This document shows, one piece after another, positions 50,593 through 60,000 of a stretch of 64,000 nucleotides of DNA. The stretch is taken from NCBI GenBank assembly GCA_948466335.1, contig CAOKAE010000002.1, forward strand, positions 156,029-220,028, in the 5' to 3' direction. The stretch's first letter is position 1; every line of letters begins with the position of its first letter. The stretch is from an uncultured Coriobacteriia bacterium. GTDB lineage: Bacteria; Actinomycetota; Coriobacteriia; Coriobacteriales; QAMH01. The notes under the pieces are model-generated. The model did no database searches. It worked only from the letters and a program-made list of their open reading frames with translations, and was not told the DNA's origin. Both the position numbers and the translations under genes were made by a program.

Positions 50593-52887
50593 CTATGCCT
50601 TGCACACGCGGCACAAATCGGACTTGTAGGAATTGCCCAAGCCAACGCTTCCGGGCTTGTACGAGAGCATGTTATTCGGATTGCACTCGAAGGTGCCGAA
50701 GTAGGTTCCGTCATGCTGGTCGCGCTCGGGGAACCACCAACCATGATCACAGGACACGACGCCCTTTTTTATGCGAGGGGTAACCTCAGCCCTCTGCTTG
50801 CAGCTGCCACGATAGTTCTCGATGATCATCCACTCGCCATCCTCGATGCCGTATTTTTTCGCATCGTCGGGATGAATGCGACAGATGGGCTCTGGCTGGA
50901 CGCGACGCAAGTGGGGAATCTGTCGTCCTTCGGAGTGGAAGTAGCCCCAGTTACGTGCTCCCGTAGTGAGAATGAGCGGGTATTCCTCGAATAGCTCTGG
51001 GGTGCTTACAGGACTCGCAGGAGGCTCCACATAGGAGGCAATCGCAGGACACTCCATGGCCTCGAGGGCCACCGAGTAGAACTCGTAGAGCCCCGTGGGA
51101 GTGAGAAAACCCTGCTCGCCGTCCGGACGAAGCCCGCCCGTTTTATAACGGAAATAATCGACTTCGGGGTAGGCCCAGCTACGCTTTTTCATATCCTCGT
51201 AAGTGAAGCAGGCTCCGCTCCTCTTCATCATGTAGTCATACAGGTCCTCCGGGCCATCGAAGGGGAAGATCTCCTCGCCGCAGAAGCGCTTGCCGAGCTC
51301 GACGAGGATGCTCTGGTCGCTACGAGCTTCTCCGGCAGGTTCGACCGCCTTCACGATCGCTCCTGTGCGATAGGGCTGATGACCGGAGATGCCGCTTCGC
51401 TCCGCGTATGTCGCCACGGGCAGGAAGACATCGGCGCAAGCAAGGGCCGTGGGCGTCATCCAAGTGTCCATCACGACATTGAATTCAGTACCCTCGATAA
51501 TCGCCTCGTAGGTGCGCTTTGGCTGCGCTCCCTCATTGGCGAGGGGATTTGTCGCGAAAAACCACACGCACTTAATGGTGTAGTCATTGCTACCCGCATC
51601 GCCCTCCATGCCCTCCACGACAGACTCGGCGTCAGGCATGCCCATGGCATTGAGGCCGCGAAGCTCCGGCTTCGAAACGGGCGGACGCATGGCCGGATCC
51701 TGGGGAATCCAGTCGACTTCCTCTTTGCTCGGAATCCATGGGAAGCCGATGTTGAACGGTGCGATGCCCGCGACCATGCCGCCAGGATGATCGAACATAC
51801 CCGTGATACCAACAAGGTCGTAGGCCGCCATGCCGGTGTAGAAGCCCTCTGACGTCTGGTCCATGGCTACGCCCCATTGCAGAGCCCAGCCTTCCGCATT
51901 TCCTATGGCCCGAGCAGCTGCATACACTAAATCGACGTCAACATCGGCAATCTCGGCAGCACGCTCGGGAGTCCACTCCTTGACCGCCTCCTTGTATTCG
52001 TTAAATCCGTAAGTCCAGTTATCGACGAACTCATGGTCGTACAGATCCTCTTCGACGATGACATGGCCGAATGCAAGGGCTAATGCGGCATCGGTACCGG
52101 GCCTAACTTGCAGCCAGTATTCCGAATGAGCAGCAACCCAGGTGAGCTTCGGGTCAATCGTGATGAGCTTTGTCCCCCGTTTCATGCACTCGACGATCCA
52201 GTGCCCAAGCGTTCCATCGGAGTTGGCAACGACGGGATTGTTTCCCCAGATGAGAACGTAGTCTGGACGCTTCCACTTAGGATTATCGTAACGGTCGGGG
52301 AAGAACTGGGAATAGTCGCCCTCGTAGAGAGCTCCGCTCTTCAAGTTCGTACTGAAGGATCGCGGGATATAGCAGGCCTGACCTGGGAAGAAACCCATGC
52401 CCTGGTTGGGCGTCCCGAGAACGCGCTGCAGAAGCGTCTCGTAGATTATGACATCGCGGCCTGTGCCAGCGGCGATGTCGACGCATTCCTTGCCATACTC
52501 CGCCTGGAGAGCTTTGATTTTGGTCTCGATTAGGTCAAAGGCCTCATCCCAGGTGATACGCTCCCATGCATCAGGATTGCCACGTTCCTCCTTTGCGCGC
52601 TTCATGGGGTATAACTGCCTGTCCTCGTGATACATCATATCTGGGAGAGTCAAGCAGCGAAGACACAAACGCCCTTGGTTATAGGGATCTTCGGGGTCAC
52701 CTTCAACATGATCGATCTTCCCGTCCTTGACGTACATAAGAACGCCGCAGTTGTCATGACATCCGGGTGCCGTGCGTGCATTGGCGCGAACGACAGTAAA
52801 GCCATCCTCCTCCCACGTCCATTTACGCCCCGTAGGATCATCGGCAGTCTTTGGAGCGCAGCAGGTCTCGTTGCCCTCTTTTTCCAT
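50593..52887 (-). CDS. Molybdopterin-dependent oxidoreductase, cassette-encoded paralogue
   Basis: This 764-residue cytoplasmic enzyme resembles that at 2609-4990. The [4Fe-4S] cysteines are Cys43, Cys47, Cys75 and Cys78; GQACYIPR (Cys172) aligns with the candidate Mo ligand of the other enzyme. Conserved blocks include AWERITWDEAFDLI, RPGTDAALALAFGHVIVEEDLYDHEFV, LTTGARNWGYFHSEGRQ and HGWWFPE. It lacks a Tat signal. The start at 52887 is fixed by GAGGAGG seven bases upstream. With its ferredoxin, MFS carrier and LysR regulator it has the layout of gut Coriobacteriia reductive dehydroxylase loci, but the substrate is not predictable. Confidence 0.92.
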   Translation of the reverse strand: MEKEGNETCCAPKTADDPTGRKWTWEEDGFTVVRANARTAPGCHDNCGVLMYVKDGKIDHVEGDPEDPYNQGRLCLRCLTLPDMMYHEDRQLYPMKRAKEERGNPDAWERITWDEAFDLIETKIKALQAEYGKECVDIAAGTGRDVIIYETLLQRVLGTPNQGMGFFPGQACYIPRSFSTNLKSGALYEGDYSQFFPDRYDNPKWKRPDYVLIWGNNPVVANSDGTLGHWIVECMKRGTKLITIDPKLTWVAAHSEYWLQVRPGTDAALALAFGHVIVEEDLYDHEFVDNWTYGFNEYKEAVKEWTPERAAEIADVDVDLVYAAARAIGNAEGWALQWGVAMDQTSEGFYTGMAAYDLVGITGMFDHPGGMVAGIAPFNIGFPWIPSKEEVDWIPQDPAMRPPVSKPELRGLNAMGMPDAESVVEGMEGDAGSNDYTIKCVWFFATNPLANEGAQPKRTYEAIIEGTEFNVVMDTWMTPTALACADVFLPVATYAERSGISGHQPYRTGAIVKAVEPAGEARSDQSILVELGKRFCGEEIFPFDGPEDLYDYMMKRSGACFTYEDMKKRSWAYPEVDYFRYKTGGLRPDGEQGFLTPTGLYEFYSVALEAMECPAIASYVEPPASPVSTPELFEEYPLILTTGARNWGYFHSEGRQIPHLRRVQPEPICRIHPDDAKKYGIEDGEWMIIENYRGSCKQRAEVTPRIKKGVVSCDHGWWFPERDQHDGTYFGTFECNPNNMLSYKPGSVGLGNSYKSDLCRVCKA

Positions 52888-53067
52888 GCCCTTCCTCCTC
52901 GTCTCGAACTTGCATGTGGTGGGCGCCCAAACGCGCAATGTGTCTGCATACGGAATTGCACGTCTGGGCCACTTCCTCATTCGAGGATAAAAACCCTGCT
53001 CAGGATGTGGAAATGCAAAGCCGACATGAGCCATGCATATTGCACATGACCCCTGTTCGGAATATTC

Positions 53068-53077
53068 TTGTTAACAA
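53068..53077. promoter_or_regulatory. Palindrome TTGTTAACAA in the divergent cassette promoter region
   Basis: A perfect 10-bp palindrome lies in the 230-base gap between the divergent molybdoenzyme and LysR genes, 40 bases before the LysR start. TGCA-TAT-TGCA at 53034-53044 is a second candidate. LysR proteins usually bind such sites; assignment is tentative. Confidence 0.35.
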
Positions 53078-53117
53078 AGAGACTTCTGAAATGACGCGCG
53101 CATCAAGAGGAGGCGCA

Positions 53118-54023
53118 ATGCGCATCGAGCATCTTGAGGAGTTCGTGCATCTTTCGGATTCGCTGAACTTCACACAGACCGCGGACTGCTTCTTCATTAC
53201 ACAACCTGTGCTTTCACGTCACATCTCAGGTCTTGAACACGAACTTGGCATCCAGCTTTTCGAGCGAGAAAAGGGACGCGTTCGTCTGACGGTGGCAGGA
53301 CAGAGCTTCGCACGCGATGCTCGTCGAATCATCGACGTCTACTGGGAAGCTCTCGAGAACCTCGAAAACAGGAAGAGCGGCATAGAGGAGAGTTTCTCCG
53401 TAGGTTATCTGCTGGGTGCAGGAGGTCCTTTCATCCCCCGTATTCAGAAGTTGTTTTCGGAAATCTATCCCAATGTTGAAGTTCGCTATTTTGCCCTCGA
53501 ATTCAACGAGGTCACCGAGGCTTTGCTCAATGGAAAAATAGATGTGGCCATCGCCCGCACGACAGGCAACTCCCATGACGGGGCGATTGGCGTGCGCCCT
53601 CTCTACATCGACGAGTTCTTTGCTGTCGTGCCCGACTCGCACAGACTCGCCTCGTTTGAAAGTGTTGGACCTGAGGACTTTCGGGGTGAGACAGTCGTCA
53701 TCCCATCGCATCAATTCTGGCAGGCAAACGCCGATGGAATGCGCAACTATCTAAGTCCCGTGCTCGATAGCATCGAGCTACGTGGGATGCTATACGATAT
53801 CAACTCTCTTCCACTCATGGTGCAGACACAGGGCTATATTGGCATTTCGCTTGGTCATCTTAGAAACTACTATGATGACACTTTGGCGTTCATCCCCCTC
53901 CTGGACTGCAAGCTGGAATTTCCAGTCGGAGTCGCATGGCGACGGTCAGAAGAAAACGAGACTCTGCGCGCCTATATTGACATCGTTGAAGAGGTCGTAG
54001 GCGGCACCGATTTCACGAAATGA
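53118..54023 (+). CDS. LysR-family regulator of the molybdoenzyme cassette
   Basis: This 301-residue regulator has an N-terminal winged helix-turn-helix (MRIEHLEEFVHLSDSLNFTQTADCFFITQPVLSRHISGLEHELGIQLFER) and a C-terminal ligand-binding domain (SVGYLLGAGG, GKIDVAIART). The start at 53118 has GAGGAGG just upstream; the open frame reaches 52851 but would overlap the divergent gene. It is transcribed away from the molybdoenzyme, the normal arrangement for activating a divergent operon in response to the substrate. It ends 34 bases before the right repeat. Confidence 0.93.
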   Translation: MRIEHLEEFVHLSDSLNFTQTADCFFITQPVLSRHISGLEHELGIQLFEREKGRVRLTVAGQSFARDARRIIDVYWEALENLENRKSGIEESFSVGYLLGAGGPFIPRIQKLFSEIYPNVEVRYFALEFNEVTEALLNGKIDVAIARTTGNSHDGAIGVRPLYIDEFFAVVPDSHRLASFESVGPEDFRGETVVIPSHQFWQANADGMRNYLSPVLDSIELRGMLYDINSLPLMVQTQGYIGISLGHLRNYYDDTLAFIPLLDCKLEFPVGVAWRRSEENETLRAYIDIVEEVVGGTDFTK

Positions 54024-54057
54024 GTGTTGGCGGGCAAGGCCTTTGTTTTGGCAATTG

Positions 54058-54084
54058 TTCTACAACTCCACGCCGAGAGCGGCC
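54058..54084. repeat. Right 27-bp direct repeat (3' end of tetR)
   Basis: Identical to 48327-48353. It contains the last eight codons and TAG stop of the TetR gene plus two following bases, as expected for insertion at the 3' end of a gene with the end restored. Confidence 0.9.
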
Positions 54085-54623
54085 ATGCCTCCGCGCACGA
54101 AGCGGTCGATGACCTCCTGATAGCGCTTCCACTCCTCGCCATCTGCGTGCACCGACGTCGCCGCGGAATAGCAGCCACTCATCTGGAAGAGACAGATGAC
54201 GTGAGCTAGGTCTGCGGGAACCCCCACGTCCTGTAGGCGCCTTTTAATCGAATGAAAGTCCTGTTCGACGACCGTCCGTATGGTTGCCGGCAAGAAGCGA
54301 TCGTCGTTCACGACGCTCGCATAGGGCCCAGCCTCACGCAGGCGCTCACAATAGGGCATGGCCGTCTTCCTAACCTGGCATGACGCACAGAGGAAGTGTT
54401 CGTCAAAGGTTTCGGTCCTTTCGTAGAACATCCGGACCGTCTGCTCGTACGCCTCGCTCACGTTGTCATGATGCGCATAGAGCGTACACCGGCTCACGCC
54501 CGCCTCGCGAGCAAGCTCGCTCATGGAAATGGACGCAAGGGGCTTTTTCTCGAGAAGTCGGGCGAGCGCATCGCATATCGCCTGCTCGGACTGCATGTAG
54601 CGTGGGTCGCTCTGTCTCGGCAT
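54060..54623 (-). CDS. TetR-family transcriptional regulator
   Basis: This 187-residue repressor has the N-terminal helix-turn-helix ICDALARLLEKKPLASISMSELAREAGVSRCTLYAHH. The C-terminal ligand domain has several Cys (CASCQVRK). It is intact, but its 3' end carries the 27-bp repeat that is duplicated 5.7 kb away. It is divergent from the DUF262 pair and may repress it and itself through the imperfect palindrome at 54651-54664. Confidence 0.9.
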   Translation of the reverse strand: MPRQSDPRYMQSEQAICDALARLLEKKPLASISMSELAREAGVSRCTLYAHHDNVSEAYEQTVRMFYERTETFDEHFLCASCQVRKTAMPYCERLREAGPYASVVNDDRFLPATIRTVVEQDFHSIKRRLQDVGVPADLAHVICLFQMSGCYSAATSVHADGEEWKRYQEVIDRFVRGGMAALGVEL

Positions 54624-54650
54624 GCCTCATACCCTTCTATTGAACAATTT

Positions 54651-54664
54651 GTACGATATTGTAC
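54651..54664. promoter_or_regulatory. Candidate TetR operator
   Basis: GTAC-GATATT-GTAC is near-palindromic and lies between the divergent tetR and DUF262 genes, 28 bases from the tetR start. One central pair mismatches. Confidence 0.4.
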
Positions 54665-54734
54665 TTCACTCCCCTCCGGTCAATCGTGAAAATGATTAAC
54701 GAGACAACATGCATGCCGCGAGGGAGTGATAGCC

Positions 54735-55811
54735 ATGCACGTAACCCAACAATCGCTTCTCGATGTGCTCGGCGAGAAGGACGCACGCCTCGTCATCCCC
54801 ATCTACCAACGCGCCTATTCGTGGACACGACGCCAGTGCGAGGAGCTATGGCGTGACATGGGACACGCCGCCCAGGCGAAAAGGCGCCATTTTGTGGGTA
54901 CGCTTCTTCTCATCCCGGAAGACGGCGAGCGGGGCAATCATCGCCTCGCCATCATCGACGGCCAGCAGCGCCTCACGACGCTCACGATTCTCATTGCGGC
55001 GCTAGCCGATTACCTCAGAGCCCATGGGAACGCCTTGCCGGGACAGACGGCTGAATCGCTCGCAAACACCTATCTGCTTACCCAGGGCGACACGCCCACA
55101 TGCAAACTCGCCCCTTCCCCCAAAGACGACGAGACTCTGCAGGCAATCGTCCTGGGCATGCCCCTACCACCCAGTCCCTCCGCACGCGTTATGGACAACC
55201 TCGCGTTTTTCCGCGGGCGCATGGATGCGCGGGATTTCGACGCCACGACGCTGTGGGACGGTATGGGAAAGCTCTTCGCCATCACCGCCCAAGTCGATGA
55301 TGGCGACCAGGCCCAGAGCATCTTCGAGGGACTCAACTCCAAGGGATATCCCCTCACCGTTGCCGACCTCGTGCGCAACTACCTCCTGCTCACCGAATCC
55401 CACGCCGAGCAGACGCGTCTCTATGACGAGTACTGGCAACCCATGGAAGAGCTCTTCGCGCCAGACCCCGGCTCGCTTCGCCTTGACAACGCCATCAAAG
55501 GCTGGCTATCCGTGCGCTTCCCGCGCACACGCATGAAGAGCGCCGAGACCGTGTATAGCGGCTTCAAGCAATACGTCGAGGACGATTACGATGGCACGAA
55601 GGAAGAGCTGCTGGAGGAATTGCGTGGGTTCAGCCTCGTATGGGCCGAAAACTATCGCTACCATGCGGTCAAGAAGTTTCGCTCCTCCTTTGACTGGGCG
55701 CGCAACGGAGCGCCCCTGCTCACGTCAAGCTACAAGCTCAAGCCGGCGAGCAATCCGGAATACGCCGAGCGCGTGCGCAGCGAGCTCAAGTCCGCGGACG
55801 CGGCCATGTAG
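54735..55811 (+). CDS. DUF262 (GmrS-like) protein, first of tandem pair
   Basis: This 358-residue protein has the DUF262/ParB-like nuclease fold: VIPIYQRAYSWTRRQCEELWRDM, HFVGTLLLI, IIDGQQRLTTLTIL and SIFEGLNSKGYPLTVADLVRNYLLL. DGQQR is the characteristic motif used for NTP-dependent cleavage or sensing in GmrSD-type type IV restriction enzymes. The C-terminal DUF1524 His-Me nuclease half of GmrSD is missing; the protein ends after a helical region. GAGGGAG lies upstream of ATG 54735. The second DUF262 gene follows after 15 bases. A defence role is possible but unproven. Confidence 0.85.
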   Translation: MHVTQQSLLDVLGEKDARLVIPIYQRAYSWTRRQCEELWRDMGHAAQAKRRHFVGTLLLIPEDGERGNHRLAIIDGQQRLTTLTILIAALADYLRAHGNALPGQTAESLANTYLLTQGDTPTCKLAPSPKDDETLQAIVLGMPLPPSPSARVMDNLAFFRGRMDARDFDATTLWDGMGKLFAITAQVDDGDQAQSIFEGLNSKGYPLTVADLVRNYLLLTESHAEQTRLYDEYWQPMEELFAPDPGSLRLDNAIKGWLSVRFPRTRMKSAETVYSGFKQYVEDDYDGTKEELLEELRGFSLVWAENYRYHAVKKFRSSFDWARNGAPLLTSSYKLKPASNPEYAERVRSELKSADAAM

Positions 55812-55826
55812 AGGGAGGAAACCGGC

Positions 55827-56843
55827 ATGCTAGCAAACGAGCAAAACCTACTTGGCCTTCTGGGAAGGCAGAACGCGCAATTCGTCATTCCCGTGTACCA
55901 GCGCGTCTATTCGTGGACCGAGCGCCAGTGCGAGGAGCTATGGGCCGACCTCCAGCGGTGCGGTGCGGCCAAAAAGGCGCATTTCGTAGGGACGATCCTC
56001 TACACCGAAGAGCTCGGCTCGGAACGCTGCGAATGCCTGCTCGATCTCATCGATGGACAGCAGCGCATCGCCACCATCACGCTACTGCTCCTTGCCCTGC
56101 GCAATGCCCTGCGTGACGGCAAGGTGAAACTAGGGGGCATTACAGCCGAAGAAATCGACCAGCGCTACCTGCATGTGAATGACGCGAAGGACGCCCCGCT
56201 CAAGTTGCTGCTCTCGCGCGGCGACCGTGACACACTCGCCGCGCTCGTCGACGGTGGCAAGCTCCCGTCGCAAGACGATATCTCCACCTACCTGACCGAC
56301 AACCTCGCCTTCTTCGAGAGCCACATGACGACGCAGCGGGCCGTGGACGAAATCTGGGCGGGACTGCAGCGGCTCTACACAATTGCCGCGCAACTCGAAG
56401 GTGACGACCAGCCGCAGCTCGTGTTCGAGAGCCTCAACTCGAAGGGCATGCCGCTACGCCCGTCCGACCTTATCCGCAACCTCCTCTTCGTCCACTTTGG
56501 CTATGACGAGCAAGTGCGCCTGTACAAGCAGTACTGGGACCCCATCGACACCCTCTTTGCCGACGACGCGGAAGGGCTGCGCCTGAGCGCCGCCCTGCAC
56601 GGCTGGCTCGCGAAGCACGCGCCTAAGTTGCTCGTGCGCGACAAGAGCGAGATCTACGACGCCTTCAAGGCTTACGTGCGCAACATGCACGGAAACGACT
56701 TGGAGGGACTCCTCAAGAGCATCAACCGCTATTGCACGGACTTCGCGGCAAACCCCACGTCAACGGGGGCGAAGAAGTCGATGGATTGGGTCATGGGCAA
56801 GCGCGAGGGGCTCATCTCAGAACGCAAGCTCTTTGGCGATTGA
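55827..56843 (+). CDS. DUF262 (GmrS-like) protein, second of tandem pair
   Basis: This 338-residue paralogue of the preceding protein has FVIPVYQRVYSWTERQCEELWADL, HFVGTILYTEEL, LIDGQQRIATITLL and LVFESLNSKGMPLRPSDLIRNLLF. It also lacks a DUF1524 nuclease half. It ends abruptly (REGLISERKLFGD) just before a dispersed repeat, so the 3' end may have been shortened by that element. The tandem arrangement points to a two-subunit complex or a recent duplication that has diverged. Confidence 0.82.
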   Translation: MLANEQNLLGLLGRQNAQFVIPVYQRVYSWTERQCEELWADLQRCGAAKKAHFVGTILYTEELGSERCECLLDLIDGQQRIATITLLLLALRNALRDGKVKLGGITAEEIDQRYLHVNDAKDAPLKLLLSRGDRDTLAALVDGGKLPSQDDISTYLTDNLAFFESHMTTQRAVDEIWAGLQRLYTIAAQLEGDDQPQLVFESLNSKGMPLRPSDLIRNLLFVHFGYDEQVRLYKQYWDPIDTLFADDAEGLRLSAALHGWLAKHAPKLLVRDKSEIYDAFKAYVRNMHGNDLEGLLKSINRYCTDFAANPTSTGAKKSMDWVMGKREGLISERKLFGD

Positions 56844-56845
56844 CG

Positions 56846-56930
56846 GAGAGATTTCTCCACTTCGGGGCTTCGCCCCTCCGGTCGAAATGACAGAGGGAGA
56901 GGACTGCGCCCCTCCGGTCGAAATGACAGG
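56846..56930. repeat. Dispersed intergenic repeat, family B (copy 2, with internal duplication)
   Basis: The element starts GAGAGATTTCTCC and contains CGCCCCTCCGG joined to TCGAAATGACAG twice (56871-56893 and 56907-56929), 36 bases apart. It shares its ends with the elements at 1680-1727 and 60461-60507. It fills most of the gap between DUF262-2 and the surface protein gene. Confidence 0.75.
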
Positions 56931-57042
56931 GGCTGGCCCTCCACCTAGCACTTATGCACGGTCGGGTGATAGCTCCCGCGAAAGGGCCAAATCGGGCGTA
57001 CAATGTCTCCTCTCGACTACTGCACCATGAGGAGGTTCGGCA

Positions 57043-60000
57043 ATGCCCGCCAGCCACGTCATGACAATCGTACAGAGGGTCACCGTAGCCCTCGCTTCAT
57101 TTGCCCTCATCGCCGCGTTCATCCCGGCTACGGCCATCGCCGCGCCCGACCAAGACGCCCCGCTCACCGCCCAGGCGGCCGACATAGCCCGCGGCACGAG
57201 CGGCACGTGCTCGTGGGTCATCGACGGCTCAGGTAAGCTCACCATCCGCCCCACCAGTGGTGATAGCGGCACGCTGGGGCAAATGAACGATACTCCACCG
57301 TGGGAGCCGTATGCTGCCAAAATCACCTCCGCCATCATCGAGCCCGGCGTCAAGGATGGTGGAACGCCGATGGTTCCAGGAGACCTCAACGGTATGTTTA
57401 AAGGCTGCGTGGCAATGACCTCGGCCGATCTGTCTGGACTTGACACTTCTTCTGCGGGAAAAATGGACAGGATGTTCGAAGGCTGCGCCTCTCTTTTGTC
57501 CCTTGATCTTTCTGGCTTCTGCACAGATAGAGCAGGGACAATGGGTGAGATGTTCAAGGGTTGTACCAATCTCGAAACCCTTGATGTCTCAAGTTTCAAT
57601 ACATCACTCGTGACAAATATGCTCTCAATGTTTGAGGGCTGTTCATCGCTCAAATCTCTCGATCTCAGCAGCTTCGATACTGGCAGTTGTTTCAACATGC
57701 GCTACGCCTTCAAAGACTGCTCTGAGCTCGCCTCACTTGAGATACCGAAATTCAATACGCAAAACGCAGCTTACTTGACCGAAATGTTTGCAGGTTGCGC
57801 AAAGCTCAAAACGCTCGATGTGTCCAAATTTGACACATCTGCCTGCCGAAACATGACATCGATGTTCGCCGGATGTGCCGCACTAGAAGTGCTTGATGTC
57901 TCGAGCTTTAACACCGCCAAAGCCGAAGACATGGAAGATATCTTCAATGGCTGTGCCAGTCTTAAGACGATAGACGTTTCGAAATTCGACACTTCGACAG
58001 CTTGGAGCATGGCACGCATGTTCGCCGGATGCTCCTCCCTCACGAACCTTGACGTTCATAGTCTTGTGACCTCTGCGGTTTCAGATATGACCTCGATGTT
58101 CGAAGGATGCAGCGCGCTCGCGCGACTTGATCTTTCGAGCTTCAACGTTTCGCAACTTACCCGTGTGAAGTCCATGTTCAAGGATTGCTCGTCGCTGACC
58201 TCGCTCACGCTACCCGACCTGAGCGCGGCAAACGTCATCGACATGAGCTCGATGTTCGAGGGTTGCAAGGCGCTCTCGTCCGTTGACCCGGCGCGCTTCA
58301 ACTTCACGAGCGTGAACAGCATGAGCGCCATGTTCAAGGATTGTTCCTCGATCGCGACGCTCAACCTCGAGAACATCAGTGCCCCCGAGGTGACCAGCCT
58401 GGAAAGCCTCTGCGAGGGATGCACCTCGCTCACGAACCTGCGCTTCTCGGGTTTTAGCGCGCCAAAGGCGAAGAACATGCACGCCATGCTCAAGGGATGC
58501 TCGTCGCTGCGTTCGCTGAATCTCGCCAACTTCGACGTCTCGGCCGCAAATGCCTCGGACATGAGCTCGATGTTCGAGGGTTGCAGCTCCCTCATGAGCC
58601 TCCTCACCACCGACTTCAGGATGGGCGGTACGACGAACATGAGCGCCATGTTCAAGAACTGCCGCTCGCTCGGTACGCTCGATTTCTCCGGCTGCGACGT
58701 CTCGCTCGTCATGAAGATGGACTCGATGTTCGAGGGATGCGCCGCGCTCACGCAGGTCACCTTCCACCAAGGCGATCCCGACCGCAGCAACCTGTCGGAC
58801 ATGAGCTCCATGTTCAAGGGCTGCTCCGCGCTGACGTCCATTGACGCGCTCGGCCTCTCGCAGCTCAATACCGGAAACGTCTCGAGCATGAGCTCGATGT
58901 TCGAGGGATGCGCGAACCTCAAGACCGCCTCGCTTTCCAACCTCGACACTACGAGCCTGTCGGACATGAGCTCCATGTTCAAGGGCTGCTCCGCGTTGGA
59001 TTCGCTCGAGCCGATCGGCCTTGCCGATATCAACACCGTCTACGTGCGCAACATGAGCTCGCTGTTCGAGGGGTGCTCGGGCCTGCGCGCCGCCGACCTC
59101 ACGGGCCTCAAGACGACCAACGTCACGGACATGAGCTCGATGTTCGCTGGCTGCAGCTCGCTTCCCTCCATCGATCTCTCCGTCATCGAAACGTCCAACG
59201 TCGAGAACATGGGCAACATGTTCGCAGAGTGTGCGGCGCTCGAAACGGCGACGCTCGCCGGCATCGACACGGTCAGGCTCACGTCTATGCACGGCATGTT
59301 CTCCGGATGCCTGCATCTGGGATCGGTCGACCTCACCGACGTGGTCACCGTTGGCGTGACGGACATGGGGGCGCTGTTCTCCGGCTGCTCCGCGCTCGCC
59401 CAACTCGACCTCTCGGGCATCGACACCTCCAAGGTGACGACCATGGACGGCATCTTCGCGAACTGCGACGGACTCGACAAGGTGACGCTCGGCGAGAAGT
59501 TCGTCTTCGTGGGCACGGGCAGCGAACTGCCCAAGGCATACTGGCAGGCCGAGTCCAGCAAGAAGATCTACAACTCGCACCAGATCGCCACCGAATGCAA
59601 GGGTGTCGCTGACACCTATGCGAAGCGCCATGATATCAAGGACGAAACGCCCAAGATCATCGCCGGGGCAAACGCCAGCTGGCATCGAGGCATGCAGACG
59701 GGTGCCGAGTTCCGCTCGTCCGCACCTCTGATCATATTCACGCACGTGAAAGTAGACGGCAAGGTACTCGATGCCACCAAGTACGAGCTGCGCGAAGGCT
59801 CGACCATCGTCACGCTCAAGCGCGATTACCTTGCCTCGCTTCCCAATGGCAAGCACACGCTCGAAATCGTCTCGGCGACCGGAACGGCGAGTACCACGTT
59901 CACGGTCGGCAACGACCCCAGCGTCAAGCCCGACGAGCCGACTCCTCCGGGACCCGACAATCCTGACAATCCCGGCCCGAATCCGCCGGGTCCCGATAAC

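Noticed and set aside
48327-54084. Composite transposon or prophage explanation for the cassette
   Set aside because: No transposase, integrase, terminal inverted repeat or phage gene was found between the direct repeats; only the repeat and composition support mobility.
57400-59500. Possible CRISPR-like or tandem DNA repeat array
   Set aside because: The periodicity is protein-level (DUF285 units of variable length, in frame); DNA units are not identical or evenly spaced, apart from one 40-bp pair.
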